This document shows, piece by piece, positions 18,823-28,297 of a stretch of DNA of 64,000 nucleotides. The position numbers and the translations under genes were made by a program. This DNA comes from Chondrinema litorale (lineage in GTDB: Bacteria; Bacteroidota; Bacteroidia; Cytophagales; Flammeovirgaceae), in the NCBI RefSeq assembly GCF_026250525.1, contig NZ_CP111044.1:496001-560000 (forward strand). Reading direction: 5' to 3'. The notes under the pieces are model-generated. The model was not told where the DNA came from and searched no databases. It saw nothing but the letters and a program-made list of their open reading frames with translations. Each line of letters opens with the position of its first letter. Positions within the stretch are counted from its first letter, which is position 1.

Positions 18823-18938
18823 ATTTTTAAGAGGTTTTTTGTGAAAAAAATTTATGGAAAGCCATAGGTGATTAGAATAACTTCTACTTGGTTTGGCGAC
18901 TTGGGAAGAAGTTAAATTTATTCACCACTGCTAATGAG

Positions 18939-18962
18939 GCCAATACTCAAATGAGTATTGGC
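18939..18962. other. Perfect 11-bp stem-loop between fecR and susC
   Basis: GCCAATACTCA / TGAGTATTGGC with only two bases between the arms, in the 176-base spacer between fecR and susC. On the minus strand no T-run follows, so it is not a classic terminator. On the plus strand it is followed by CTTTAATTAT. It could be an operator, an mRNA processing or stabilising hairpin that separates the regulatory genes from susC, or a weak terminator. Confidence 0.5.
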
Positions 18963-18998
18963 TTTAATTATAAGCTTAATTAAAGGAGTATAAAATAT

Positions 18999-20054
18999 TT
19001 ATAAACCATATAAATTTACTTTAGAATTATTGATTGAAAAATGGAACTTTGCTCGTTCTTTTAAGGCATTTAATACATTTTCTAAGGATTCATCCTTAAA
19101 GGTTCCTGTATAAATCTCCTTAGTGTTTACTTTGTTATTGGCTTTGATTTCTACCCCATACCAGTTTTCAAGCATCTCGATAATTTCAGATAAAGGTGTG
19201 TTTTCAAAGTAAATGATACCATCACTCCATCCAATTTCTTTGACGGAGCTGTAATCACTTTTCTTCAAATCACCGCTTGATGAAGAAAATGTTGCCATCT
19301 CTTCTGGTAAAAGGGATACGGCATGGTTGTTTCCGGTTTTAGCTGTATTTGTATCCTCCACTTTTACTTTTCCGGTAACCACTGCCACTTTTAGTAGCGG
19401 GTTTTCCGGATAAGCAGAAATATTAAAGGATGTTCCTAAAACGGTAGTAGCTATATTTTTAGATTGGATTACAAATGGTCTAGAAGTATCTCTTTTTACT
19501 TCAAAAAATGCTTCTCCTTCTAAAAATATCTCTCTTTTGTCTGTGTTGAAATGGGCAGGGAATTTCAGTGTGCTATTAGAATTGATTTTTACCTTGGTTC
19601 CGTCTTCAAGAAAAAGGGTTAGTTTTTGTCCTTTGGGAACGTTTTTTTCGATAAAAGCAATTGTTTGTTTTTCTGTGTTGTCTTCGGTTTTAATTCCCGA
19701 AAAGTATTGATAAAATAGAGCACCAAGAACTAGAAATACGGCTATAGAAGCTGCAATTTTCATCTTGTTCCAGTTAACAAAAGAAACTTGTTTGTGCTCT
19801 AATTTTTTATGGTTGTTTAAAAACTCTTTAAGTTTCTTTTCATCTTCCTCAAATTGTTTTGGGTCAATTTTTACTTTATTTAAAGATACGGATTGGATCA
19901 ATTTTTTTGCTTCCAAAATATCTGCTTCTTTCTCTGGAAACTGATTAATTATTCCAGTCCATAGCTTTATCGCTTCAGGATTTTTGCCTCTGGCATAGTC
20001 CTGAAAAGATTCATCCATAAAAAAATCACCAATACTATATCTGGAATAATCCAT
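18999..20054 (-). CDS. FecR-family anti-sigma factor
   Basis: Inner-membrane regulator that holds the adjacent ECF sigma factor and is triggered by the STN domain of SusC. The cytoplasmic N-terminal part (1-110) is followed by one membrane helix (AASIAVFLVLGALFYQYF). The periplasmic FecR domain comes next (about 140-240: VPKGQKLTLFLEDGTKVKIN, EIFLEGEAFFEV, FVIQSKNIATTVLGTSFNIS), then a DUF4974 C-terminal domain (about 275-351: IIYFENTPLSEIIEMLENWY, YTGTFKDESLENVLNAL). At 351 residues it is complete. It follows the sigma gene after 78 bases. Confidence 0.92.
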   Translation of the reverse strand: MDYSRYSIGDFFMDESFQDYARGKNPEAIKLWTGIINQFPEKEADILEAKKLIQSVSLNKVKIDPKQFEEDEKKLKEFLNNHKKLEHKQVSFVNWNKMKIAASIAVFLVLGALFYQYFSGIKTEDNTEKQTIAFIEKNVPKGQKLTLFLEDGTKVKINSNSTLKFPAHFNTDKREIFLEGEAFFEVKRDTSRPFVIQSKNIATTVLGTSFNISAYPENPLLKVAVVTGKVKVEDTNTAKTGNNHAVSLLPEEMATFSSSSGDLKKSDYSSVKEIGWSDGIIYFENTPLSEIIEMLENWYGVEIKANNKVNTKEIYTGTFKDESLENVLNALKERAKFHFSINNSKVNLYGL

Positions 20055-20132
20055 AGAATTTTATGAGTTTGTTGTATAGTGGGAATAAGTACTTTTTTGT
20101 ACCCTACTTTTTTAAAAAAAAATTAAAATAAA

Positions 20133-20714
20133 TCATAACCTGTTGATTATGAGTAGGAAAAATATAATTTGAATAGCAAGAATTTTTCTCAAAGACTGTA
20201 AAGCCTTGTGTAAAGTGTTTCTTAGAGATTGATAACTTAATGAGGTAATATCCTGAATGGATTGATAATCTAATTCATCAAAAAACTTAAGATAGATGAT
20301 TTCTCTCTGCCTCGGAGAAAGTTGTGCAAGTGCATCTAAAATTTTACGCTCTTGCTCTTTACTTAACTGATTTTTTATGAGTAAATCTTCTGGCGAAATG
20401 CTTACTTCAAAGAGGTTTTCTTCATTGGTATTTAAACCTAGTGATTTTTTTTCAGCAGTGATTTTAGTAAGCAGTGCTCTTCTTAAGTATTTTAAAAGGT
20501 AGGCTTTAATATGAACTACATCTGCAACAGTAGATTTCTTTTCCCAGAGATCTGCAAATATCTCTTGAATCACATCTCGGGTGAGTTCAGAGTTAGCCGA
20601 AATCTTAAACCCATAACTGTATAAAATTTCATAATTTGAATGGTAAATCTTTAAAAAAGCATCTTTATCTCCTTTTTTAAATAAAGACCATAAGTTTAAG
20701 TTTTCTCCACTCAA
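20133..20714 (-). CDS. ECF RNA polymerase sigma-70 factor (Bacteroidota FecI-like)
   Basis: Directs transcription of the glycan locus once released by FecR. Region 2 (about 20-95: FLKIYHSNYEILYSYGFKIS, DVIQEIFADLWEKKS) and region 4 (about 130-185: LDALAQLSPRQREIIYLKFF, LDYQSIQDITSLSYQSLRNT) are both intact; 193 residues is normal. A hydrophobic C-terminal tail (IIFFLLIINRL) is slightly unusual for a soluble sigma factor. It is first in the minus-strand series sigma, fecR, susC, susD. Confidence 0.92.
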   Translation of the reverse strand: MSGENLNLWSLFKKGDKDAFLKIYHSNYEILYSYGFKISANSELTRDVIQEIFADLWEKKSTVADVVHIKAYLLKYLRRALLTKITAEKKSLGLNTNEENLFEVSISPEDLLIKNQLSKEQERKILDALAQLSPRQREIIYLKFFDELDYQSIQDITSLSYQSLRNTLHKALQSLRKILAIQIIFFLLIINRL

Positions 20715-21328
20715 TTTGTTTGTAGTTAATATTTCTATTTATCATGGCTTTTTATCGCCATGAGAATACATCAAACATGCAATGTAGTTGATTTAGCTTA
20801 ATTTTTAAAAATGAGTACTCGATAAAATTTCTTAGAGCTAATTGAATAAATTTAAAAGAATCGATATTGTTTTGGATTAATCATAATATTGACACATTAT
20901 ACTTGTAATATATTCTGTTAAAATGACTACATATGAAATTATAATAAATTTATTTTAATTATTTGATAATTATATATTTTATTATAGATATATCTTAAAT
21001 TATTATACATAAAAAGTGTAATATTGATTAAAAGCGATGATATTTAAATAATCCTTAAAAACCTCAATTTTATCACATCAGCTTATTCTTCTATTTACTT
21101 ATTAAACATTCGTACAGGTTCTAGAGAGATACCATTCTATTAAAACTTGCTATTACACCTTTAATTAGGTACATCTTCTCATTTTTCTTAATCTAAAATT
21201 GCTGAGCATAATCAGATGTGCAGTCGTACCTAAAATGGGCATTTTACCACAAAAATGCACTTTTACAACAATCATTCAACTATCTCTGAATATGAATAAA
21301 AAACGATTATTAATTATCATCATTAAAA
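20715..21328. other. 614-base intergenic region between divergent sigma gene and FGE-domain gene
   Basis: Very AT-rich, no convincing gene. It should hold the promoters of both divergent units. Two structures stand out: a dyad TCATGGC-N8-GCCATGA (20742-20763) just upstream of the sigma start, and the 14-mer TAATATTGACACAT near 20884-20897, which recurs upstream of the frameshifted sensor kinase near 28386. A short plus-strand frame overlapping the next gene's start (21199 onward) looks like chance. Confidence 0.5.
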
Positions 21329-24300
21329 ATGAAAGCACATTTACTCCTATTGTCAAAAATTTTATTAATCATTCATTTAGCTAATGCGCAACCTATTCCA
21401 CCAGATGCTTATAATCCATCTGATAATTTTGATAAAGTGGATACTTCCATGATATATTTAGAATGGTTTGTTCCTAAAAACACTGATGAAACTTTTAATT
21501 ATGATATCTATCTCGGTAAAGACCCTAGTCCACCCATTTACAGATCTGCTATAGAAATAATAGACGGCCCTCTGAATGATGATGCTACCGAGTTCAGCTT
21601 TTCAAGTAATATTCAAGATGGAGATGATAAACTGTACCTTGCTAACTATATAAACATAAAAGACACATTCGAAACTAACACCACTTATTACTGGAAAATA
21701 GTCGCTAAAAGTGCATCTGGACTCAATTTAGAAAGTAATATTTTTACTTTTAAAACGAGAAAACCAAACAAGTTACCAAATGCTCCAAAATTAATTTCTC
21801 CAACAGACGGAAGCACCACCGAAAATGGAAACATTACTTTGCATTGGAATAAAAGCACTGATCCTGATGGAGATGAGGTTTCTTACCATGTCTATCTAAA
21901 AAGAGAAAACAATATTACTTCAATTATTGCTAGCAATATTACAGATACCACTTACACCATTCCTTATCAATTGGTAGATCAATTAAACTATCAGTTTTTA
22001 GTGGCAGCAGTTGACGGTTATAGTAATGAGGCTGTCATTTCTGAAAGCAATAGTTTTACCATTGGAAACTATTATAATGATCCTCCTCAAATAGGAGATT
22101 TAATTTATCCTATGCCTGACCCATTAATGATGAATTTAGACACCCAAAATCTTGGTTTTACGATCAATTTCACTTGGGAAGGAGCCTACGACAAAGATGG
22201 AGATGTACTCAAATATGATATTTATGCTGCACAAGAGCCTGATCCGCAAACGCTGGTTGCCACTAATCTGGAAACCACCAGTTACAAACATACATTTAGC
22301 ACCTATGGAATGCTTTACTGGAAAGTAGTGGTAAAAGATGAAACAGGGCTTTCAGATACTTCCTCCATCTCTTATTTTTCTTGTTGGAATAATCCACCAA
22401 CTACATTATCTATTGACATGGTAGATGTGGAAGGAGGTACTTTTATGATGGGACAATCTGATGCTACAGAAGAATATATTTTAACTACAGATATAGGTAC
22501 TGAAATTTGGTGGGATATCACAAATGAAAACCCTGCTCATGCTGTAACCCTAAGCAATTACAAAATAGGCAAATACGAAGTTACCAACCAGCAATATGTG
22601 GAATTTTTAAATTCCATCATACCATTTACCCACTTTGCAAATTCATTAAGATCACATAGGCAAAAATCATTTCCTTATCAGGCAGTTGTGCTCAATAATA
22701 GTAGCACACTTTGTTTGGTTTTTGATGCTACTCGCGATTTATCAGAAAGAGATAATATTGGCTATGAACCTGGGTATGATTCACCGATTATTTGGAACGG
22801 AACTAATTTTGAAGTTGATCCTAATTATGCTAATCATCCTGTTCGCCATATGTATCATGATGGTGCTTTAAAATTTGCAGATTGGGCTGGTTATAGATTA
22901 CCAACTGAAGCAGAATGGGAGTTTGCTGCTTTAGGGGGCAATAAAAGTGAAGGTTACAAATTTGCTGGTAGTAATGATTATACTGAAGTGGCAGTACATG
23001 GCATGAATACATCTGTCATTGGATCTTTAAAACCAAATGAATTAGGCATCTTTGATATGTCAGGCAATGTGGGTGAAATCTGTCAGGATTATTATAATGA
23101 AAACTATTATAGCATAAGTGATTCATTTAATCCTGTTTGCCAAACTAAATCAAATTTAGGACCATCTGTTAGAGGAGCCAATGGTGTTTTTGAGACAATA
23201 CTTAGAATAAAACGAAGAGAATATCTAGCTGGTGCCCAATACATTACTTATGCTGGTATTAGACTGGCTCAATCTGATAAAATTTTATTGGAAGGTTCCA
23301 TTACTGATAAAAAGGGAAATCCTCTTACAGATACACCTATTGTTGGTTTTCCGACAGAAGTAAAAACAGATGAAAATGGGCACTATTCAGTGGAGGTTTT
23401 TGGAGGTTGGACAGGTAAAGTAAGTGCTGTAGATAGCAATTATAGCTTTTCTCCAGACTATATTGAGTTCGATAAATTGTATAAAGATTCAACCGAAAAC
23501 AACTTTATAGCTTCTTCAGTAGATACAGAAAATTACAGCATTACATTTAACATCTCAGATGGTACTAATCCTATCGAAAATGCCAAAGTTGTAATGGATG
23601 AAGAAAGTTATCTCAGTGTTGCTAATGGTGAAGTTATCATTGATGAACTGGAAAATGGAAATTATAGCTATTCCATTTCTGCAAAAGGTTTTAAGGATTA
23701 TACTAGTGAGTTTACTATTAATGATGCTAATCTAGAAGAAAATATAACCCTCACACCTATTGAAGAATCTCTTTATTCTATTACCTTCAACATCTCTGAT
23801 GGTACTAGCCCAATTGAAAATGCCAAAGTTGTAATGGATAATGAAAGTCATCTCAGTGATGCTAATGGTAAAGTGGTAATTGATGAATTGGAAAATGGCA
23901 CTTACAACTATTCCATTTCTGCCGATGGCTTTAAAGATTACAATGGCGAGTTTGTTGTTAAGGATGCTGATCTAGAAGAAAACATCACCCTCACTCCTAT
24001 TGAAAAACCGCTTTATTACATCATCTTCCAAATTTCTGATGGTACTAATCCAATAGAAAATGCCAAAGTTGAAATAGATAATGAAAGTTATCTCAGTGAT
24101 GCTAACGGGGAAGTAATCATTGATGAATTGGAAAATGGCACTTACAACTATTCCATTTCTGCAAATGGTTTTAATGATTATACTGGTGAATTTACTATTA
24201 ATAATTTCAATATTATTCAGTCTGTTACATTGGATAAAACTATTCACGAGAATATCATTTATACCGTAAAAGGTGACGTACTTGATAACGATGGAATTCC

Positions 24301-24742
24301 AATATCAAATGTGAAACTGGATGGACTGACTACTGATGTAATTACAGATGAAAATGGTAGCTTCTCAACTACTGAAAATGAATATTGGACAGGAACAATT
24401 ACACCTAAACTAGAAGGATACTACTTTTCACCTTACAGTAAAACAATACACCAATTACAATCAGATGTTTCCATCGATTTCACTGCACATAAGATAGCAA
24501 CACCACTTGATAAAAAACAAGAAGTTGAACTTATTAAAGTTTATCCCAATCCATCGACTGGTAATTTTACATTGGAGTTGAATGCAAAATCATTTGTACA
24601 GATTATAAGCATAGATGGCAAAATAGTTTTTGCAAATGAGCTATCTAGACCAGAACAAATCTCTTTAAAAGGCAAAGGCATTTATATTATCAAAGTTGAA
24701 AATGAGAAACAACTTTCAGTTGTGAGGATTTTGATTGAGTAA
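21329..24742 (+). CDS. T9SS-exported multidomain protein: FN3-like repeats, degenerate FGE-sulfatase domain, three 80-aa repeats
   Basis: Secreted 1137-residue protein. Order: signal peptide (ending LANAQ); three fibronectin-III-like modules (about 25-355: YYWKIVAKSASGL, LHWNKSTDPDGDEVSYHVYL, FTWEGAYDKDGDVLKYDIY); an FGE/SUMF1-type domain (about 365-650: MVDVEGGTFMMGQ, YKIGKYEVTNQQYVEFLN, YRLPTEAEWEFAALGG, FDMSGNVGEICQDYY, YAGIRLAQ); a carboxypeptidase-regulatory-like module; three 80-residue repeats (about 735-970); another regulatory-like module; and a T9SS sorting tail (VYPNPSTGNFTLEL to the end). The FGE core lacks the catalytic cysteines and the W-E-W of GNVWEW reads GNVGEI, so enzymatic formylglycine formation is unlikely. 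A glycan-binding or adhesive role is inferred. Confidence 0.82.
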   Translation: MKAHLLLLSKILLIIHLANAQPIPPDAYNPSDNFDKVDTSMIYLEWFVPKNTDETFNYDIYLGKDPSPPIYRSAIEIIDGPLNDDATEFSFSSNIQDGDDKLYLANYINIKDTFETNTTYYWKIVAKSASGLNLESNIFTFKTRKPNKLPNAPKLISPTDGSTTENGNITLHWNKSTDPDGDEVSYHVYLKRENNITSIIASNITDTTYTIPYQLVDQLNYQFLVAAVDGYSNEAVISESNSFTIGNYYNDPPQIGDLIYPMPDPLMMNLDTQNLGFTINFTWEGAYDKDGDVLKYDIYAAQEPDPQTLVATNLETTSYKHTFSTYGMLYWKVVVKDETGLSDTSSISYFSCWNNPPTTLSIDMVDVEGGTFMMGQSDATEEYILTTDIGTEIWWDITNENPAHAVTLSNYKIGKYEVTNQQYVEFLNSIIPFTHFANSLRSHRQKSFPYQAVVLNNSSTLCLVFDATRDLSERDNIGYEPGYDSPIIWNGTNFEVDPNYANHPVRHMYHDGALKFADWAGYRLPTEAEWEFAALGGNKSEGYKFAGSNDYTEVAVHGMNTSVIGSLKPNELGIFDMSGNVGEICQDYYNENYYSISDSFNPVCQTKSNLGPSVRGANGVFETILRIKRREYLAGAQYITYAGIRLAQSDKILLEGSITDKKGNPLTDTPIVGFPTEVKTDENGHYSVEVFGGWTGKVSAVDSNYSFSPDYIEFDKLYKDSTENNFIASSVDTENYSITFNISDGTNPIENAKVVMDEESYLSVANGEVIIDELENGNYSYSISAKGFKDYTSEFTINDANLEENITLTPIEESLYSITFNISDGTSPIENAKVVMDNESHLSDANGKVVIDELENGTYNYSISADGFKDYNGEFVVKDADLEENITLTPIEKPLYYIIFQISDGTNPIENAKVEIDNESYLSDANGEVIIDELENGTYNYSISANGFNDYTGEFTINNFNIIQSVTLDKTIHENIIYTVKGDVLDNDGIPISNVKLDGLTTDVITDENGSFSTTENEYWTGTITPKLEGYYFSPYSKTIHQLQSDVSIDFTAHKIATPLDKKQEVELIKVYPNPSTGNFTLELNAKSFVQIISIDGKIVFANELSRPEQISLKGKGIYIIKVENEKQLSVVRILIE
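23521..24240 (+). repeat. Three tandem 240-bp in-frame repeats
   Basis: Three copies spaced exactly 240 bases (80 codons) apart within the preceding gene, each reading ...FNISDGTNPIENAKV...YLSDANGEVIIDELENG(T/N)Y...YSISA.GF.DY..EF... (split here). The DNA is strongly conserved as well as the protein, pointing to recent duplication. The unit looks like a carboxypeptidase-regulatory/SpaA-type beta-sandwich. The third copy diverges at its end. Confidence 0.88.
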
Positions 24743-24760
24743 ATTAGTGCTATAAATAGG

Positions 24761-24795
24761 CCGCCTCAAAAGAGAAATTTGAGGCGGTTCTCTTT
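24761..24795 (+). terminator. Rho-independent terminator of the T9SS/FGE-domain gene
   Basis: Ten-pair GC-rich stem CCGCCTCAAA / TTTGAGGCGG with a seven-base loop, then TTCTCTTT. It begins 19 bases past the stop codon. Confidence 0.82.
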
Positions 24796-24869
24796 AAATT
24801 TACTAAGTAGTGAAAACACTACAATATACTTACAACCTTCTAGTTACACTCACTAATAAATTGGAGAGT

Positions 24870-26622
24870 CTAACAGGTCTTACATGCATTTATTAAATTA
24901 GGCAGTTTAATAATAAATGTTGTTCCTTTATGCACTTGCGAGTCTAGCAAGATTTCGCCTCCTAGTTTTTCAATTGCTTCTTTTACTATATATAATCCTA
25001 AACCTGAGCCAGCAGTCTTATTATCACTGCGAAAAAACATATCAAATATTTTTTGCTGATCCTCCTTTCTAATTCCAATGCCATTATCTTCTATTTGCAA
25101 ATTGAGTTCTTGTGCGTTAACCGAAATTTTAATTTTTGCATAAGAATGCTCTTCATATGGATTTTGATATTTAATAGCATTAGAGATCAAATTTCTAAAA
25201 ATCACTTGCAGGCGTAGTGGATCATTATAAAAGTTTTCTTCAATATTAAACTCTCTAATTAATTCGAGGTTTCCAGTATTTTGCATATACTTTAGCTCTT
25301 CTTCTATACCACTAAGAAGGTGCGAGAAATTTATTTCTTCTGGTTGAACCTTTAAGCGAGCGTTACGCGAATAATCCAATATGTTTTTCACAAAGGTATC
25401 TAGCTTATGAATACTTTGACTAACCATATTTATATAATCTTCTAGTTTTGTAGGCAAAGTCTCCATTTTGATTAATGCAATCAACCCCAGTATAGAAGAT
25501 AAAGGAGCCCTAATATCATGGGAAACTCGGTATACAAAATTATCCAACTCCTCATTAGATTTTTTTAACCTAGCGGTCCTTTTTACTACTGCATCTTCTA
25601 ACCTTTCATTTATTAAATGAATTTCTTTGGTATACTCTTCTAACTCCTCAGCTTGCGCTTGTATCTCCTCCTTTTGTTCTTGTATAAAATAGTTCTTTTG
25701 CCTTAATTCGGCATTAGCAGATTGTAATCTATTTGTCCTTTCATTTACCTTAATTGCAAGAATTTTATTTTGCTGTCTAATTCTTTTTAGACGATACCAA
25801 TAAATACCATATAGTAATAGTAATAACGAAGATAACGCAAGCAGTCTGAACCAAGTAGTGGCCCACCAAGGTGGTTGAATAATAATATGTAAAATTCTTG
25901 AAGATATCTTTTCAGCATTTATCTCTCCTTCTACTTCGAATACGTATTTTCCAGGTTGTAAATTTGTATAGGTAACTTTTCTTTCAATGCCAACATTTTG
26001 CCAAGAGTCATCTATAAATCCTAAGAGCCTATAGCGGTATTTTATCATTGAAGGATCTATAAAATTAATGCCGGTATATGAAATACTAAAAACAGAATTA
26101 TTATGTGGAAGTGTAATAGTATCTACATAATTAATATGCTTATTAAGTGGTGAGTTTTCTGCACCTATCTGAACAGGTTGATTAAAAATCTCAAAATTTG
26201 TAAACATGATTCGAGAAGCATTATTAATATCTTTTAAACTATCTGGATGAAATATTTTAAACCCATTAGTACCTCCAAATACAAGCTCACCTGTAGAAAG
26301 TAACTTAGATGCTTGTCTGCTAGGTGTCAGTTTTTGCTGACCTTCATTCAATCTATTAATTCTAAAATTTTTTGTTTGAGGGTCAAACTCTACGATACCT
26401 TCATTTGTACCCAGCCAAAGTTTACCATCAGCGGTTTCTTCTATCGATTGAACCGTATTACCCGGTAAACCATCAGCTGTTGTATAAACTGGAAAAGTTT
26501 GATTGATGTCATTTAATAATCGTAATCCACCTCCTTCTAAACCTGTCCATACCCGACCTAAATGGTCCTCAAAGAGTACGATTGTGATAAATCCTTGTAC
26601 TTCTGTAGGTCTAGGTAATATG
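24870..26622 (-). CDS. Sensor kinase, C-terminal part of a frameshifted gene: last propeller blades, Y_Y_Y, membrane helix, HisKA, HATPase
   Basis: Continues the sensor begun at 28297 in another frame. It reads two more propeller blades (LFEDHLGRVWTGLEGGG, ADGKLWLGTNEGIVEFD), a Y_Y_Y domain (YTGINFIDPSMIKYRYRLLG, TYTNLQPGKYVFEVEG) and one membrane helix (LLALSSLLLLLYGIYWY). A coiled coil follows, then HisKA with VSHDIRAPLSSILGLI, then HATPase with RNLISNAIKYQ, DNGIGI and GSGLGLYIV. No receiver or AraC domain follows, so it is a plain kinase. Standalone translation from the TTG at 26351 would give 493 residues, but the frame is open upstream to the shift near 26616-26622. Confidence 0.78.
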
Positions 26623-28297
26623 TTATGTACTCAAAACTATTATCTTTTCTATTCAACTTATAAATATACCCTTCGTGGCTCCCAACCCAAATGTTATCAT
26701 CTTTATCAACTAATAAAGACCATACATTGTCATATACCATGCGCTCTGACTTGCCTGATTCGGGTGTGTGTGACTCTAATTTTTTTGTGACTGGATCAAA
26801 CGAAAGTAAGCCCTCACCGAAAGCGCCTATCCATAATAATCCTTCTCTATCCTTAACTATTGAGGTAATACTATTACTTGGTAACTTATTTTCTGAATCT
26901 ACTACATCAATATTGAAATGCTCAAAATTACGTGTTTTCAAATTGAAATGATCAATTCCCCCATTCCAGAAACCAATCCAAATATCATCATTTTGTCCCT
27001 TTGCTAAAGTAAGAACTTTGTTTGACGCTATTGATGAAGGATTATCTTTATCATGTACAAAATGAGTAAACTCATTTTTCGAGCTATTAAACCAATTTAA
27101 ACCTCCCCCATCAGTGGCAATTAAAATATTATTTGAATCTAGTTCGATAAAAGTAGATACTAAATTATGGGATAACGAATTGTTCCCTCTTTGTTGGTAA
27201 TAGTAATTGATGTTTTTGGAGTAAATATTTGACAGATTCACACCTGTTTTATAAATACCTACCCATAAGCGATTGTTATTATCTACAAATATACATTTTA
27301 CAGAATTTGAGGATATACTTAGATTATCATAAGGGTTATTTTTAAAATTAAAGAAATTGTTTTCCTCTTCAACATATAAGCTAAGACCATTGTCTGTTGC
27401 TATCCAAATATTACCTTCTTTGTCTTCAATAATGTTTTCAATTTGATTATGAGGTAAACTATTAGCATTATCAGGATCAAACTTATAGTTTATAAATTCA
27501 TTTTCACCTTTTTCAAGTAAACCAAGTCCCTCTTCAAAAGTACCGACCCATAATCTTCCTTTTCTATCATAGTAAACTGATGTTACAAAATCATTTACAT
27601 TATTTCCAATATCCGATTGGCTAGTAAATTTTTCAATTGATTCATCCTTAGTATTTATTTTCATTAATCCCACTTCGGAAGCACCCACCCATATTGCACC
27701 ATCTTCATCCTCAGTAATTGAATATATATAATAATTATCAGTACTTTCTGCACCGGAAACACTTTGTTGAAAGTATGAAAAACTATAATCATTAGTATTA
27801 AATTTTACCAAACCACCTACAGTACCTACCCACATATTTCCACTTTTGTCTAGGTGCAAATCATGTATAAAGTTATAGTTGTAATTAGAGGAATCTGAAG
27901 CTAAAGAAATATGTTTAAACTTATCTAAGGTTGCATTATAAATATAAACACCTCCTCCCCAAGTTCCAGCCCAAATAGTATGATGATTGTCTTCTTCTAG
28001 TGATCTTACTGCTTGGTTTTTTATCTTACCTTCTTGTAAATAAAGATATTTTTGAAAAGTATAGCCATCAAACTTATTGATGCCCTCATTAGTAGCTATC
28101 CAGATATATCCAGAAGTATCTTGGAGAATGTCCCAAACAGTATTATTTGTAAGTCCATCTGATGTTGTATAATTCTGAAATGTGAGTTGAGATTGAGCAT
28201 TTACCTTTGTAAGCGCTATCAAAACTATAAATGAAATAATTATATGTTCTTTGTATAAAAAATTAGATTTACATGGCTTATTTATACATTTTATCAT
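26558..28297 (-). CDS. Sensor kinase, N-terminal part of a frameshifted gene: periplasmic two-component-regulator propeller
   Basis: Signal peptide (ending TKVNAQ), then repeated Reg_prop blades: YTTSDGLTNNTVWDILQDTS, GYIWIATNEGINKFDGYTF, GNMWVGTVGGLVKFN, NRLWVGIYKTGVNLS, LLWIGAFGEGLLSFD, DNIWVGSHEGYIYKL. The frame ends in an out-of-frame tail (LDLQKYKDLSQS...) exactly where the next blade should begin. Sensors of this type usually detect glycan breakdown products. It lies between two large exported proteins near the glycan locus, so it may have been the local glycan sensor. Adding one base near 26616-26622 would give a 1142-residue kinase; a sequencing error cannot be excluded. Confidence 0.8.
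   Translation of the reverse strand: MIKCINKPCKSNFLYKEHIIISFIVLIALTKVNAQSQLTFQNYTTSDGLTNNTVWDILQDTSGYIWIATNEGINKFDGYTFQKYLYLQEGKIKNQAVRSLEEDNHHTIWAGTWGGGVYIYNATLDKFKHISLASDSSNYNYNFIHDLHLDKSGNMWVGTVGGLVKFNTNDYSFSYFQQSVSGAESTDNYYIYSITEDEDGAIWVGASEVGLMKINTKDESIEKFTSQSDIGNNVNDFVTSVYYDRKGRLWVGTFEEGLGLLEKGENEFINYKFDPDNANSLPHNQIENIIEDKEGNIWIATDNGLSLYVEEENNFFNFKNNPYDNLSISSNSVKCIFVDNNNRLWVGIYKTGVNLSNIYSKNINYYYQQRGNNSLSHNLVSTFIELDSNNILIATDGGGLNWFNSSKNEFTHFVHDKDNPSSIASNKVLTLAKGQNDDIWIGFWNGGIDHFNLKTRNFEHFNIDVVDSENKLPSNSITSIVKDREGLLWIGAFGEGLLSFDPVTKKLESHTPESGKSERMVYDNVWSLLVDKDDNIWVGSHEGYIYKLNRKDNSFEYITYYLDLQKYKDLSQSYSLRTI

Noticed and set aside
21199..21384. 61-codon plus-strand frame upstream of the FGE-domain gene
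   Set aside because: It overlaps the start and signal peptide of the real gene in another frame and has no plausible protein features.
23521..24240. 240-bp tandem repeats considered as a CRISPR-like or mobile array
   Set aside because: They are in-frame protein repeats with no spacer and clear domain logic; no cas genes are present.
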